Shown: piece after piece, positions 50,992 through 61,269 of the stretch
How the letters are laid out: each line of letters opens with the position of its first letter
Position numbering within the stretch: the first letter of the stretch is position 1
From: Reichenbachiella carrageenanivorans
GTDB lineage: Bacteria; Bacteroidota; Bacteroidia; Cytophagales; Cyclobacteriaceae
NCBI RefSeq assembly: GCF_025639805.1
Contig: NZ_CP106735.1
Location: forward strand, 4,373,501 to 4,437,500
DNA length: 64,000 bases
Direction of reading: 5' to 3'
The notes under the pieces: model-generated
The model's database searches: none
Told to the model about the DNA's origin: nothing
The model's input: the letters and a program-made list of their open reading frames with translations, nothing else
Position numbers and translations under genes: made by a program

Positions 50992-52569
50992 ATGAAGAAA
51001 ATCAACCTCACCTTTATACTCACCTTCTGTTTTGCTTGTGCTTTCTCTCAAAACAACCTTGACATTGGGCATTTCATTACCAACACAGGGGAACTCATTG
51101 ACCAAATGCTTGCTTTTGATCCTGCAGAAGGACAAACCATCATTATTTCTGTCAACACGAAGGAAGACTTTCTTTCAGGTTACTATATCAATAGCAACAA
51201 CGAAAGAATAGATGGCTATATCAAAGGATCATACCGATCTACAGAGTTCCTATTCAAACCAGACCAAGAAGCAGAATCAATCAAGATAAAAGTGGAGGAA
51301 GCTACTGGCTACAAAGTAGGACTTGACTCCTTTGTCGTGATGCAAAGGACAATCCCTGTCAACAGCAGCTATGACACACCTATCATCAAAAATCCGTCCT
51401 TTGTTTTGGTAGAGTCGCATGACGACAATTTGGTTTTGTATAAATCCAACAACAGCACTTGGCCATATTTCTTTGAATACCAAGACAGTATATACCGAGT
51501 CCCTTCCTCTCCCATGGGTTTTAAAGACCTGATGTCCCGTCTGTTTGACGAACTGCATCCTATGTTTGAATATATAGAAAACAACAAATTGAAAGGCGCA
51601 GGCATTATTCAATTTGCAGATGCTTATCACACCTATCAAAAATTTATAAAAAAAGACACCCTCTACCTCGATAATCACTATGCTAAATGCAAAAAAAGCA
51701 AAGCTAGCTTCTACGCATTAGTAGAAGATTTTAATGGCAGTGAATTTCAAATCACATACTATGGCATGGATGACATTAAAATAATGACTGGTCCTTACTC
51801 TTCTTTAAAACCCACAAAAAACGATGGAGACTTCACTTGGTACCATACCAATGGATTAGTTAGAAAAAAGATGACCTATAAGTATGGAGCGTACACCGAA
51901 TTATACACTTATTTCAGAAATGGCCAGTTACACCTTGATTATAGTCCACCTTCTTTTTTAGGGGTTTATTACGACCATGTCTATAGCCCTACAGGCAAGG
52001 AAATGGTGGACACAACAAAACCGAAGCAGTTTGAGACTTTTTATGATAGCACGCGTGCCCGACAGATCAAACGACAATACAATCGTGGAATAATGATTGA
52101 AAGTGCGGTATATGAAGAAGGAGAAAAATCCTACATGCAACTCACCAAGAGAAATGTAAAATTCGCAAAACCTTCAAACAAACTTTGGGAGTATTTTGAG
52201 TCTGTTTTATGCTATGATGACCTAATGGTTCAAAACGAAGAAGAAGGAATCGCTTATGTGAGGCTATTAATAGATGAAAAAGGAAAACTAGATACCGTAG
52301 AAGTGCTTAGTGGAATCAGTGAAACCACAGACAAAAAAATAATAGAAGCTTTCACCAAGACGGATGAAAAATATCAAATATGCAAGCCCGCTATGGATTT
52401 CAACGGCTTTACAGTTCCTCAAGAAGTAGTAGTGCCCATCAATTTTATAATTCAATCAGACATTATTAGAAACAATTACTATTACTACAATCCTGCATTT
52501 GATCACCAAATGATGCATCAAATTAATTTTGACAATATCCCTGTCCCTACTCGACCTACAGGGTTCTAA
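50992..52569 (+). CDS. Exported protein with TonB-type C-terminal domain
   Basis: 525 residues. Signal peptide about 1-19 (ends AFSQ). The middle part resembles toxin-immunity/MORN-like repeats of the 'YYHTNGLVRKK' kind (FTWYHTNGLVRKKMTYKYG, LYTYFRNGQLHLDY). The C-terminus (about 410-495) matches the TonB_C fold: GIAYVRLLIDEKGKLDTVEV, then SGISETTDKKIIEAF and VVVPINFII. There is no N-terminal anchor like that of classical TonB; Bacteroidota have many such periplasmic TonB_C proteins. Directly after aroA. Confidence 0.75.
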   Translation: MKKINLTFILTFCFACAFSQNNLDIGHFITNTGELIDQMLAFDPAEGQTIIISVNTKEDFLSGYYINSNNERIDGYIKGSYRSTEFLFKPDQEAESIKIKVEEATGYKVGLDSFVVMQRTIPVNSSYDTPIIKNPSFVLVESHDDNLVLYKSNNSTWPYFFEYQDSIYRVPSSPMGFKDLMSRLFDELHPMFEYIENNKLKGAGIIQFADAYHTYQKFIKKDTLYLDNHYAKCKKSKASFYALVEDFNGSEFQITYYGMDDIKIMTGPYSSLKPTKNDGDFTWYHTNGLVRKKMTYKYGAYTELYTYFRNGQLHLDYSPPSFLGVYYDHVYSPTGKEMVDTTKPKQFETFYDSTRARQIKRQYNRGIMIESAVYEEGEKSYMQLTKRNVKFAKPSNKLWEYFESVLCYDDLMVQNEEEGIAYVRLLIDEKGKLDTVEVLSGISETTDKKIIEAFTKTDEKYQICKPAMDFNGFTVPQEVVVPINFIIQSDIIRNNYYYYNPAFDHQMMHQINFDNIPVPTRPTGF

Positions 52570-52674
52570 ATGAATGATCCTCGGGCCAAGTCCACGAGGT
52601 ATTAACTTTCTAATCGGTTAATTGCTTCGACCAGAGGGTCGGGGCATTAAACCCAATGGGCTATCGCCCTGCGA

Positions 52675-54429
52675 TTAAAACCTTACCGAAACGGCATACC
52701 CTACCCAGGCCGATAGGTGCAAGTCTCCTTGGGTACTTTCATAAAAAGAAGGATGGTCGAGGTCTCCATAAGTATCTGTGTCTGCATGGTAGATTTTGGT
52801 CAGGTATAGATTCAGCACCGGTCCAGCATTCACCGACAGGTGCTTGCCGATTTGATACCCCACATTGAGATTTAGTCTGTTGAGTAGATTCAAATCATCG
52901 GCATTGCGATCTGGCTGTTCGATGTTGTGAGCGGCCAATTCCACATTGCCATACCATTTGGGCCTAATCGTGAACTGGCTCCCAAAACCTACGCCATAAC
53001 TCCACAAATTGTTGTTTGATGGGTCTATACCTGCACTCAGTACCGTGTAAAATCGGTAGATCCCAGATCTAAACGCCACTTGATACGGCATGAAATCGTT
53101 GTGCTCCGCTGCGAATTGATGCATGCCCGACCGAACGATGTTGATCAAGCCAATAGGTGTACCACTAGATACTGTGTCCGAAATATTGACAATGCCTAGC
53201 TGCATCCCTTTGAGTGTTTTTGTGACATTAAGAAATCCGCTGATTTGGGCTCCACGAGTAGCCTTGCTCTTATTCAGAAATCCTGACACCTGAGCACCCT
53301 GAACAGTCTTGGCTGAATTTAAAAAACCAGCAGCTTGCAGGCCGTTCATTTCTTTGGTAGCAAGATTCACAAAACCAGCAGCTTGCACGCCATTGACCTT
53401 GTTGGAGATATTTACAAATCCAGCTGCCTGTACGCCTTTTACATCATCTGTTACCACATTGAGAAAGCCTGCTGCTTGTACCCCATGGGTATAGCCTTTG
53501 GTGGTGTTGATAAACCCTGCCAACTGGACTCCATGAGACGCTCCTCCCACGGCATTGCCAAACCCGGCCATTTGCAAGCCGTTCATTTCACGCCGACCGA
53601 TGTTGTACAATCCGCCCAATTCTACCCCGTTTACACCGTAGGCATACCCTGCCAATACATTGACTGAAATTTTATTTCTCACCTGTCCACTTAGTTTTCC
53701 ATTAGAGCCAATCATGGGCACCAACGACACTTGCCATATCCGTTCTTCATCCATACGGACATTGCGAGCATTCTTCTGCGATTCGTCGGAAGTGAAAAAC
53801 TGAACAAGTTTTTTGGTCTCTATTTCAAACCGATCCTTTACGGAAGTTTTTTCTTTTTTGATAGGCTGAAGCGCCAATGTCATTTCTGAGATGTCTTGTA
53901 CCTGAATGATTGTATCTTGATAATTTTCTCTACTAATCGCAAAAGTGACGTAATCGGTTTTAGCCGAAACTGTTAAGTCAAATTGACCTCGCGTATCTGT
54001 GAGTGTAGCATTTAGTTTATTTATTTCATAGATGGTCACATCAGGGATTACTGCGCCTGTTTCTGCATCCTTTACCGCTCCAGAAAGTTTGACTGGATGC
54101 TTCTTTACTTCTTCTTTTTTGGGTTGGATAATGATGTAACTTCCTCTGTACTTAATATCGAAATTTGCGCCAAGCATTTTTTTCAAAACCAGATCCAAAG
54201 GTACTTGTTGAAAAGACTCATTAACCACACGGTCAGCAGGTATATGATCTGGATTATAAGACAACTTCACTCGATCAAAGGTATTGACATCGCTAAGCGC
54301 TTGCCTTAATGGTGTATTTTTAAAATCTATCGTAATCAAAGGGCGGGCAGGTTCTTGTGAACTCGCTGGCAAAGCGATCAGCCATAAAATACACCCGAGC
54401 AAAATGTAAATGCTACTGCGGACATCCAT
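52675..54429 (-). CDS. STN and carboxypeptidase-regulatory domain protein with GVQAAGF-type surface repeats
   Basis: 584 residues. Signal peptide 1-24; STN (secretin/TonB short N-terminal) domain about 30-105; a carboxypeptidase-regulatory-like domain about 112-190; then about ten 20-22-residue repeats (about 255-430) with consensus GVQAAGFLN, as in HGVQLAGFINTTK, KGVQAAGFVNIS and NGLQAAGFLNSAK; a C-terminal beta-rich part ends VGYAVSVRF. The repeats resemble the LA_2272-type surface repeat. It takes the place of a FecA-type TonB receptor in a sigma/FecR operon and overlaps fecR by 17 bp. Likely an outer-membrane partner of the FecR signal route. Confidence 0.75.
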   Translation of the reverse strand: MDVRSSIYILLGCILWLIALPASSQEPARPLITIDFKNTPLRQALSDVNTFDRVKLSYNPDHIPADRVVNESFQQVPLDLVLKKMLGANFDIKYRGSYIIIQPKKEEVKKHPVKLSGAVKDAETGAVIPDVTIYEINKLNATLTDTRGQFDLTVSAKTDYVTFAISRENYQDTIIQVQDISEMTLALQPIKKEKTSVKDRFEIETKKLVQFFTSDESQKNARNVRMDEERIWQVSLVPMIGSNGKLSGQVRNKISVNVLAGYAYGVNGVELGGLYNIGRREMNGLQMAGFGNAVGGASHGVQLAGFINTTKGYTHGVQAAGFLNVVTDDVKGVQAAGFVNISNKVNGVQAAGFVNLATKEMNGLQAAGFLNSAKTVQGAQVSGFLNKSKATRGAQISGFLNVTKTLKGMQLGIVNISDTVSSGTPIGLINIVRSGMHQFAAEHNDFMPYQVAFRSGIYRFYTVLSAGIDPSNNNLWSYGVGFGSQFTIRPKWYGNVELAAHNIEQPDRNADDLNLLNRLNLNVGYQIGKHLSVNAGPVLNLYLTKIYHADTDTYGDLDHPSFYESTQGDLHLSAWVGYAVSVRF

Positions 54430-55411
54430 ATCCTGCTAGCAAATATGCATGTCCTTGATTAGACCAAACCAGATTAAGTGTTTCTGCCATGATATCTAAT
54501 ACATTTTCCACGGGTTCGTTTTCGAAATCTACGTTGATTTTACAATAGGCAATATCTGGATTGGAGTATTCTACTTTAACCTCATAAACTTCTTGTATGG
54601 TACGTACCGCCTGGGCAACTGTAGCGCCTCTAAACGATAGCTTTTTGGTGCGCCAATAGTTGTGCATACCTACATGGTCTATAGCTACTTTCACAAGTGT
54701 CTGACTGCTACGATAATACACCCCCCTAAACCCTGGGGTAAGGATTTCCTCTTTGCCACCTACCGACATCAATACTCGTCCAGTGTCTACACTCACAATG
54801 ACACTATCAGCATTGGCATTGTTTACATTAAAAGATGTACCTAGCACCGTGACCTGTATTTCGTCCGTTTGAATCACAAAAGGTTGATCTGGGTCTTTAG
54901 TTATTTCAAAATACGCCTCTCCTTTCAAGACTACATTTCGCTGATTCTCCTTGAACCGATCTGGATAGATTAATTCACTTCCTTTATTAAGGGTCACATT
55001 TGACCCATCTGCCAATTCTACCCCTTGCGTCTCCGCTACAGCCACTGTAGTCTGTGTTTCTACCTGACTGAATAAATAAGCGAACCACCCCGCTCCTGCG
55101 ACGAGCAATATGGTTACAGCAATTTTCATCCAATTCCATGTTATGCTTTTTTGTGACATAGAGGCTACTGGCTTGCGCCTCTGTACTTTTTCCCACGCCT
55201 TCAGTACATCATACGAAGCATGATCACCGCCTATACTCCTCAGGGCTTTCACATCCAACAGAAATACTCTGACACGCTCAAATTCGGCATAATTGGCCTC
55301 AGACATGGCCTTCCAAGACAATACAGTTTCCTGTTCATCAGGGCTTACCTCCTCGATGAAATATCTGAACAATAGTTCCTCAGAAACACTATGTCTTTTT
55401 CTTTCGCTCAT
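54413..55411 (-). CDS. FecR-family anti-sigma factor
   Basis: 332 residues. N-terminal cytoplasmic region with LFRYFIEEVSPDEQETVLSW, a transmembrane segment (WMKIAVTILLVAGAGWFAYLF, near 104-124), the FecR beta-rich domain (VELADGSNVTLNKGSELIYP, GEAYFEITKDPDQPFVIQT, VTVLGTSFNVN) and a C-terminal STN-like domain (CKINVDFENEPVENVLDIM). Controls the sigma factor encoded 33 bp upstream by transmembrane signalling. Confidence 0.92.
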   Translation of the reverse strand: MSERKRHSVSEELLFRYFIEEVSPDEQETVLSWKAMSEANYAEFERVRVFLLDVKALRSIGGDHASYDVLKAWEKVQRRKPVASMSQKSITWNWMKIAVTILLVAGAGWFAYLFSQVETQTTVAVAETQGVELADGSNVTLNKGSELIYPDRFKENQRNVVLKGEAYFEITKDPDQPFVIQTDEIQVTVLGTSFNVNNANADSVIVSVDTGRVLMSVGGKEEILTPGFRGVYYRSSQTLVKVAIDHVGMHNYWRTKKLSFRGATVAQAVRTIQEVYEVKVEYSNPDIAYCKINVDFENEPVENVLDIMAETLNLVWSNQGHAYLLAGYGCPQ

Positions 55412-55444
55412 ACTCTGCTATAATGTGGACAATTACCTTTCATT

Positions 55445-56017
55445 TTACCCCCACAAGTTTTTTTGTACTATCGTAATAATCCAAAAAACCAAACTGGGTA
55501 TATGTTTACTCAATGCAGCACGCATCACTTTCAGTGCTCTTCCCATTTGATTTTCTACAGTCTTGATCGACAAGCCAAGTTCTTCGGCGATCTCCTTATA
55601 TTTTTTCTCTTCGAATCGACTCATTTCAAAAATCTGTCGACACTTATCTGGTAGCTGATCCAATGCTGCATCTATTTCACCCTGAAGCTCATCAAGTTCT
55701 AAAAAATTAGATTCATAACCCTCAGGCTTGCGTCCTTCATAGACTTCGTGCTGCCGCACTACTTTCTTATGCTTGATATGATTGAGACAGGCATTGCGCA
55801 CAGCTCCATAGAGATACGATTTTACAGCCGTTCGAATTTCTATTTGATCAGACTTAGACCATACATTGGCAAACACCTCTTGCACGATTTCTTCGGCCGT
55901 ATCATGACACGCCACATACTGATAGGCAAAAGCTGCCAACTGTTGATAGTAGGTTTTAAACACCTTTTCGAAGGTACTTTGATTAGAGAGATCGGTGATG
56001 TTTATGGCTATGTCCAA
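55445..56017 (-). CDS. ECF sigma factor, FecI-like (Bacteroidota type)
   Basis: 190 residues. Region 2: FEKVFKTYYQQLAAFAYQYV and DTAEEIVQEVFANVWSKSDQ with VKSYLYGAVRNACLNHIKH. Region 4: LDQLPDKCRQIFEMSRFEEK and YKEIAEELGLSIKTVENQMG. First gene of a three-gene sigma/FecR/STN-protein operon; it probably activates its own promoter in response to the outer-membrane component. Confidence 0.92.
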   Translation of the reverse strand: MDIAINITDLSNQSTFEKVFKTYYQQLAAFAYQYVACHDTAEEIVQEVFANVWSKSDQIEIRTAVKSYLYGAVRNACLNHIKHKKVVRQHEVYEGRKPEGYESNFLELDELQGEIDAALDQLPDKCRQIFEMSRFEEKKYKEIAEELGLSIKTVENQMGRALKVMRAALSKHIPSLVFWIITIVQKNLWG

Positions 56018-56177
56018 GTCGAATTGCTACAGCTCAACGAAGCTATCAAGATTTGAGAAAAATCACAGACATCAACCCTATTTTTAAAGGCTCATTCTTC
56101 CGTTCGACAAAATATCGATTCTTTTCGCATTATTTTTTTTGGTGAATAGGTTGATTTCTGTAGCTTAGTTTGAGCTA

Positions 56178-56197
56178 AATGGTATAAGAATACCATT
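56178..56197. promoter_or_regulatory. Perfect 8-bp palindrome upstream of the TPR kinase
   Basis: AATGGTAT and ATACCATT around 4 nt, about 40 bp before the start codon at 56237. A good shape for a dimeric regulator site; the regulator is unknown. A TAGCT/AGCTA pair lies just upstream. Confidence 0.4.
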
Positions 56198-56236
56198 CGT
56201 TCTCTAAAAAAACACGCTACATACCTTTATTCCTAT

Positions 56237-58612
56237 ATGAATTTATTGCTTGCAAAATTAAAACCCCTACTCCTTACGGTTTTATTCCTTTATTCAACAG
56301 GGACTATCGGTTTGGCACAAAGTACTAGCCATCAGGAACATGCAAGAATAAATGCCTTATTAGCCAACGCTAAAACCAATCTGAGTAATCAAAACTTAAC
56401 CACTTCCCTCAATCAAGCCCAGTCCGCACTTAGGATCGCAGAACAAATAGAGGACGTACAAAAAACTTGGGAAGCCGAAAACCTAATTGGAGAGATTTAT
56501 TTGACACAGAATGATTTTCAAAAAGCCATTCAGCTCTTTTTGGAATTAAGTATAGAAGCAGAGAAGGTCAGAAACTATAGTGTGTCAGCCAATGGCTATT
56601 TGTCTCTCGCAAACATCTATTCACACATGGGAGCGTTTGTCAAAGCCAATGAAACCTATGAAGTCGCTTACAATCAATTCAGTCAAATTGATTATGAATT
56701 AGGCATGGTGGAGGTAACAGCCGCTGCCAGTCTCAACCATCTTACTGCAAATGAGGCTAAAAAAGCCTTAACCTCATTCAAAAAACTATTGGCTCTAGCC
56801 GAAAAAGATAGTTTAGCCTATTTCAAATTGATCGCACATGATGGGCTACTCGAAGCCTATCACAAGCTGAAGGAAGACAAAAAAGGCATTGCCATAGGCG
56901 AAGCGTATCTATCCATCATAGCCAATGAAGGAGGAAGTCCACAAATGGCTGCCAATGCCAACAATAGAATGGCTAGTATGTATTTTGAAATGAAAGATTA
57001 TCAAAAAGCATTAGCTACTTTGCAAAAGTCGGAATCGATAAGCATACAAAACCGCACAAACAATAAAATACTAGTACAGAGCTACTTACAACTTGCCGAA
57101 ACATATGAAGCGCTAAACAATCAAGCGCAAGCCAATGCCTACCAAACAAAATACGAACAACTCAGTCAATCACTACCTGAAGAAATCACCTACCACCCAG
57201 ACGATCTCGAAGACGCTGAAACTCTGGCTAGAGAGCTAGAGAGAAACTCTAAAGCGATCATCACTGAAGCCTTTCTTACCAAAAAAGAAGTAGAGCGAAA
57301 TAAGCGAAAGGATGTAATGAATGATGAACTGGCTCGGTTGAAATACCTAGAACATGAGGCGCTTGTAGGCAACCGAAACATAGGACATACAGCACTAGAA
57401 GCTGAATACATCCACCAAGATCTGATGGTAGCTCAACATGAATTCGAAAGCACCGAGCGGCAATCAGAAATATTGAGCTACAAAGAAAGCCTCATTCGCC
57501 ACCAGTTAGAACTAAAAGTGGCCGAAGAAGAAAAACTCATACTAGAGCAAGAAGCTGAAATACAGAAAAGAAAGCAACAAATCTATTTGATACTGGGCGG
57601 AGCTTTTCTACTCATAACCATCATACTCGGAGTAGAATATATAAGAATTAGAAAACTGAATAAGCTACTCAAATCTCAGCAAGCAACAATACACCAAAGA
57701 AACGTGGAACTTGAAATGAGTAATGCCACCATTATGGAGAAGAACTCTAAACTCCATAAGGCACACAATGAACTCAAACGTACCCAGGCCAACCTCATAC
57801 AGGCAGAGAAAATGTCGGCACTCGGCATGCTTACTGCTGGCATTGCCCATGAAGTAAACAATCCCATCAGCTTTGTAAGCAATGGACTGCAAATTTTGGA
57901 AGAAAACATCTCAGAAGCATTCGATGACCTGACTACATTCGAACAAATCATCCAACTCAACGATATAGATGAGATAAAGAGCAATTACAATATTTTTAAA
58001 TCAGAAAACACCAGTATCTCTGTTTTGAAAAAAGATACTGCGGACCTGCTGGGAGATGTCAAATTTGGCGCAAGCCGCATTACCGAAATAGTGGATGGGT
58101 TAAGGATTTTCTCTAGAAAAGACGAGAAGAAATTCAAAAAAGCTCACTTACATGAAATTATCGATTCGGCCTTGCTAATCTCCAAATCAAAATACAAAGG
58201 TCGTGTACAAATCATCAAGGAATATGGAAGTGATATACCTTCGATCGATTGTTTCCCTGGTCAGTTGAATCAAATATTCATTAACCTAATTGGCAATGCT
58301 GCCGACGCCATAGAAGGCGAAGGATGGATCAAAATTATGCTACAAAGTATAGGTAGTAAGTACGTCCGGGTCATCGTACAAGACAGTGGTAGTGGTATGA
58401 CCGAGGAAGTAAAAAAGAAAATATTCGAGCCACTCTATACGACCAAGGAATCTGGAAAGGGTACTGGACTGGGCTTATCCATATCTATGGACATCATAAA
58501 AACCCACCGTGGTCACATAGATGTACGCAGCAAAGTAGGTGTAGGCACAGCTTTCATTCTGACCCTTCAGGTAGACCTTATGAAGTCAGAAAAAAGCTCA
58601 AATCAATCCTAA
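56237..58612 (+). CDS. TPR-containing sensor histidine kinase
   Basis: 791 residues. Signal peptide about 1-30; TPR array about 35-310 (for example SANGYLSLANIYSHMGAFVKANETYEVAY); a long coiled coil about 330-450; one transmembrane helix (IYLILGGAFLLITIILGVEYI, about 454-474); a second coiled coil; phosphoacceptor histidine in LTAGIAHEVNNPISFVSNGL (about H538); HATPase_c with NQIFINLIGNAADAIEGEG, DSGSGMTEEVKKKIFEPLY and GTGLGLSISMDIIKTHRG. No response regulator is adjacent, so the partner is encoded elsewhere. Confidence 0.92.
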   Translation: MNLLLAKLKPLLLTVLFLYSTGTIGLAQSTSHQEHARINALLANAKTNLSNQNLTTSLNQAQSALRIAEQIEDVQKTWEAENLIGEIYLTQNDFQKAIQLFLELSIEAEKVRNYSVSANGYLSLANIYSHMGAFVKANETYEVAYNQFSQIDYELGMVEVTAAASLNHLTANEAKKALTSFKKLLALAEKDSLAYFKLIAHDGLLEAYHKLKEDKKGIAIGEAYLSIIANEGGSPQMAANANNRMASMYFEMKDYQKALATLQKSESISIQNRTNNKILVQSYLQLAETYEALNNQAQANAYQTKYEQLSQSLPEEITYHPDDLEDAETLARELERNSKAIITEAFLTKKEVERNKRKDVMNDELARLKYLEHEALVGNRNIGHTALEAEYIHQDLMVAQHEFESTERQSEILSYKESLIRHQLELKVAEEEKLILEQEAEIQKRKQQIYLILGGAFLLITIILGVEYIRIRKLNKLLKSQQATIHQRNVELEMSNATIMEKNSKLHKAHNELKRTQANLIQAEKMSALGMLTAGIAHEVNNPISFVSNGLQILEENISEAFDDLTTFEQIIQLNDIDEIKSNYNIFKSENTSISVLKKDTADLLGDVKFGASRITEIVDGLRIFSRKDEKKFKKAHLHEIIDSALLISKSKYKGRVQIIKEYGSDIPSIDCFPGQLNQIFINLIGNAADAIEGEGWIKIMLQSIGSKYVRVIVQDSGSGMTEEVKKKIFEPLYTTKESGKGTGLGLSISMDIIKTHRGHIDVRSKVGVGTAFILTLQVDLMKSEKSSNQS

Positions 58613-58748
58613 CACAGCGGTCAACATTTCACATTAGGTCATCCAGCCTATTCTGTTTAGATTTGCCGATTGGCCTTTGGCAAACTTCTTGCATTCCCGC
58701 GGAAAACCGAGGCTATCAAAATCGGAGATATAGAATAATAAAGCAGCT

Positions 58749-59867
58749 ATGATCAGATACAAGTTTTCTAAAAAACAAGATCAAGAATTTACCGCCACCC
58801 TAAGATCGAGAGTTAATGCCTATTTTCAAGACAATGGCATAAACAGAGATGCAAATTCTACCATGGTGGTAAAATCGATCTGCTTGTTCGCTTGGTATCT
58901 CACCCCCTATTTCATCCTCATTTTTAGTGGCATCACTAGCATGCCTATTTTGATTTCTCTTTGGATAGTTATGGGATTAGGTAAGGCATTTATTGGCACT
59001 GCCATAATGCACGACTCACTACATGGATCATACTCCAAGAGCAAAAAAGTAAACTTCTGGATGGGGCTTTCGGCCATGCTCATAGGCGTGGACTCGCTAA
59101 TTTGGAAGATCCAACACAATGTAATCCACCATACCTACACCAATATAGAACATACCGACGAAGATATTTTACCACGCATTGTCTTTCGCTTCTCACGAAA
59201 TCAGCCTAAAATGTGGTTTCACAGGTTCCAGCACATCTATGCACCACTATTCTACTGTGTACCACTACTAGAATGGCTAACCACTAAAGATTTCCTAAAA
59301 GCATTCGACTATCGGAAAATGCGTTTGATCAAACCAGGAAAAGAATTCAGAACAGAACTATTGGGTATCATAGCTAGAAAGTTCTTCTACTACATCTTCT
59401 TCGTAGCTGTCCCTATGATCGTCATCCCTATTCCTGCTTGGATCACGTTAGTCATGATCCTAATCTCTAGCGGCGTGACGGGTATCATGCTTGCGATGAT
59501 TTTTCAAACGGCCCATGTAGTGCCTTCTGCAGCTTTCTTTGAGATAGAAGGCGAAGAAGTAGATCACAGTTGGTCTGCTCACCAACTGCTTACCACTTGC
59601 AACTACGGCATGAATGACAAAATACTAAGCTGGCTCGTGGGTGGGCTCAACTTTCAAGTAGAGCATCACCTATTTCCAGACATTTGTCACGTACACTACC
59701 CTCAGATCGCACCTATCGTGCAGCAAACAACCAAGGAATTTGGTCTGCCCTACTATGCTGTAGATACATTTGGAGATGCAGTAGCCAGTCACTTTCACAT
59801 GCTTAAAGAGCTGGGGCGAAACCAAGAATATGCTGGGCAGCCCGCATACTTTGTAGCAAAGGCCTAA
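58749..59867 (+). CDS. Membrane fatty acid desaturase (linoleoyl-CoA/front-end type)
   Basis: 372 residues with four to five hydrophobic helices. The three histidine boxes are present: HDSLHGS, HNVIHHTYTN and the terminal QVEHHLFPDICHVHY, in which the glutamine replaces the usual first histidine as in front-end (delta-5/delta-6) desaturases and related acyl desaturases. No cytochrome b5 domain, so an external electron donor is needed. It inserts a double bond into membrane acyl chains. Followed by a bidirectional terminator. Confidence 0.9.
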   Translation: MIRYKFSKKQDQEFTATLRSRVNAYFQDNGINRDANSTMVVKSICLFAWYLTPYFILIFSGITSMPILISLWIVMGLGKAFIGTAIMHDSLHGSYSKSKKVNFWMGLSAMLIGVDSLIWKIQHNVIHHTYTNIEHTDEDILPRIVFRFSRNQPKMWFHRFQHIYAPLFYCVPLLEWLTTKDFLKAFDYRKMRLIKPGKEFRTELLGIIARKFFYYIFFVAVPMIVIPIPAWITLVMILISSGVTGIMLAMIFQTAHVVPSAAFFEIEGEEVDHSWSAHQLLTTCNYGMNDKILSWLVGGLNFQVEHHLFPDICHVHYPQIAPIVQQTTKEFGLPYYAVDTFGDAVASHFHMLKELGRNQEYAGQPAYFVAKA

Positions 59868-59880
59868 AGAATAACAATCA

Positions 59881-59924
59881 AAAAAAGAGCGGTCAGGATA
59901 AGAATCCTGACCGCTCTTTTTTTG
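59881..59924. terminator. Bidirectional terminator between desaturase and thrC
   Basis: AGAGCGGTCAGGAT and ATCCTGACCGCTCT pair over 14 bp around AAGA, flanked by A6 on the left and T7 on the right, between convergent genes. Confidence 0.92.
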
Positions 59925-59936
59925 CACTTAGTTGTT

Positions 59937-61256
59937 TTATAATTTCTCCAAAATGCTCTCCAACTGACCCAAATCTGCATTTATTTCAATCGCCACTTTT
60001 TCACGCTCAATATAGTCTTGTAAACGTTGTGGAATTTCTACCTTTTCGTCAATAATAGGCTCTACTACATCCAAAAACTTAGCCGGATGAGCGGTCTCCA
60101 AGAACACCCCTATACCATCATGATCTTTCATATACTCCTTCAGACCCAAGTAGCCTACCGCTCCATGAGGATCTAACAGGTATCCAGTATCACCATATAC
60201 TTGTTTGATGGTATCGGCTGTTTGCTCATCGGAATAAGTATAGCCTTTGAGTTCATTTCTAAAATTGTCTACCTCGGCTCCAAACAGATCATTCATACGA
60301 TAAAAATTGCTCGGATTACCTACATCCATAGCATTAGAGATGGTTTCTACAGATCTTCTTGGCTCGAAATTGCCTGATCGCAAATAAGCTGGCACAATAT
60401 CGTTGGCATTAGCGGAAGCTATATATTGTTTGATAGGCAAGCCCATTTTCTTAGCGAGCAATCCAGCAGTCAAATTACCATAATTGCCACTAGGCACAGA
60501 AATATACAAATCCTTATCTCCTCCCAACATGGCATAAGTCCAGAAGTAATAAAATGACTGTGGCACCAATCTCGCCATATTGATAGAGTTGGCTGAGGTG
60601 AGATTATATTTCTCTTTAAGTTCCAAATTTAAAAAGGCATCTTTTACCATTTTCTGACAATCATCAAATGTGCCTTCTACTTCACAAGCCGTGATATTTT
60701 CTCCTAAGGTAGTGAGCTGCTGCTCCTGGATCTTGCTGATTTTCCCTTTCGGGTAGAGAATCACAACATTGATATTTTTCATTCCCAAAAAACCACTGGC
60801 AACTGCACTACCAGTATCACCAGAAGTAGCCACTAAAATGGTCGCTTTCTTGTCGCTTTGGCGTGAAAAATAGCTAAGACACCTCGCTAAAAACCTAGCC
60901 CCTACATCCTTGAACGCACAAGTAGGGCCATGATACAATTCCAATGCATAGACGTTGTCTTCGACCTCGACTAAAGGCAAATCGAAACTAAGCGTACCTG
61001 CTACTATTTTTCTTAGTTCCTCTTCAGGGATTTCGTCTTCGATATAACATTTGGCTACTTCATATGCAATATCGTGCAGCTCCATGTCATGGATATTTTC
61101 GAAAAATGCTCTAGGCAATTGTGTAATGGTTTTCGGCATGTATAATCCATTGTCATCTGGCAACCCTTGGAATATCGCTTTTTCGAAACTTACTTCTGGT
61201 ACTTGTTTATTTGTGCTGTAATATTTCATTGATTTTTTAACTCTTCTATTCGCCAA
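59937..61256 (-). CDS. thrC: Threonine synthase
   Basis: 439 residues from an ATG; the family start is probably KYYSTNKQVPEVSFEKAI, so the ATG about 30 nt inside the frame (MKYYSTN, at 61226) may be the true start. PLP lysine in LYHGPTCAFKDVGARFLARC; VATSGDTGSAVASGF; SANSINMARLVPQSFYYFW; PSGNYGNLTAGLLAKKMG. Converts O-phosphohomoserine to threonine. Last gene of the thrA-thrB-x-thrC cluster. Confidence 0.94.
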   Translation of the reverse strand: MANRRVKKSMKYYSTNKQVPEVSFEKAIFQGLPDDNGLYMPKTITQLPRAFFENIHDMELHDIAYEVAKCYIEDEIPEEELRKIVAGTLSFDLPLVEVEDNVYALELYHGPTCAFKDVGARFLARCLSYFSRQSDKKATILVATSGDTGSAVASGFLGMKNINVVILYPKGKISKIQEQQLTTLGENITACEVEGTFDDCQKMVKDAFLNLELKEKYNLTSANSINMARLVPQSFYYFWTYAMLGGDKDLYISVPSGNYGNLTAGLLAKKMGLPIKQYIASANANDIVPAYLRSGNFEPRRSVETISNAMDVGNPSNFYRMNDLFGAEVDNFRNELKGYTYSDEQTADTIKQVYGDTGYLLDPHGAVGYLGLKEYMKDHDGIGVFLETAHPAKFLDVVEPIIDEKVEIPQRLQDYIEREKVAIEINADLGQLESILEKL

Positions 61257-61269
61257 ACGAATAGATGGT

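Noticed and set aside
53170..53670. Regular repeats near 53.2-53.7 kb as a DNA repeat array
   Set aside because: They are coding repeats (GVQAAGF units) with diverged DNA, so they are listed only as part of the protein.
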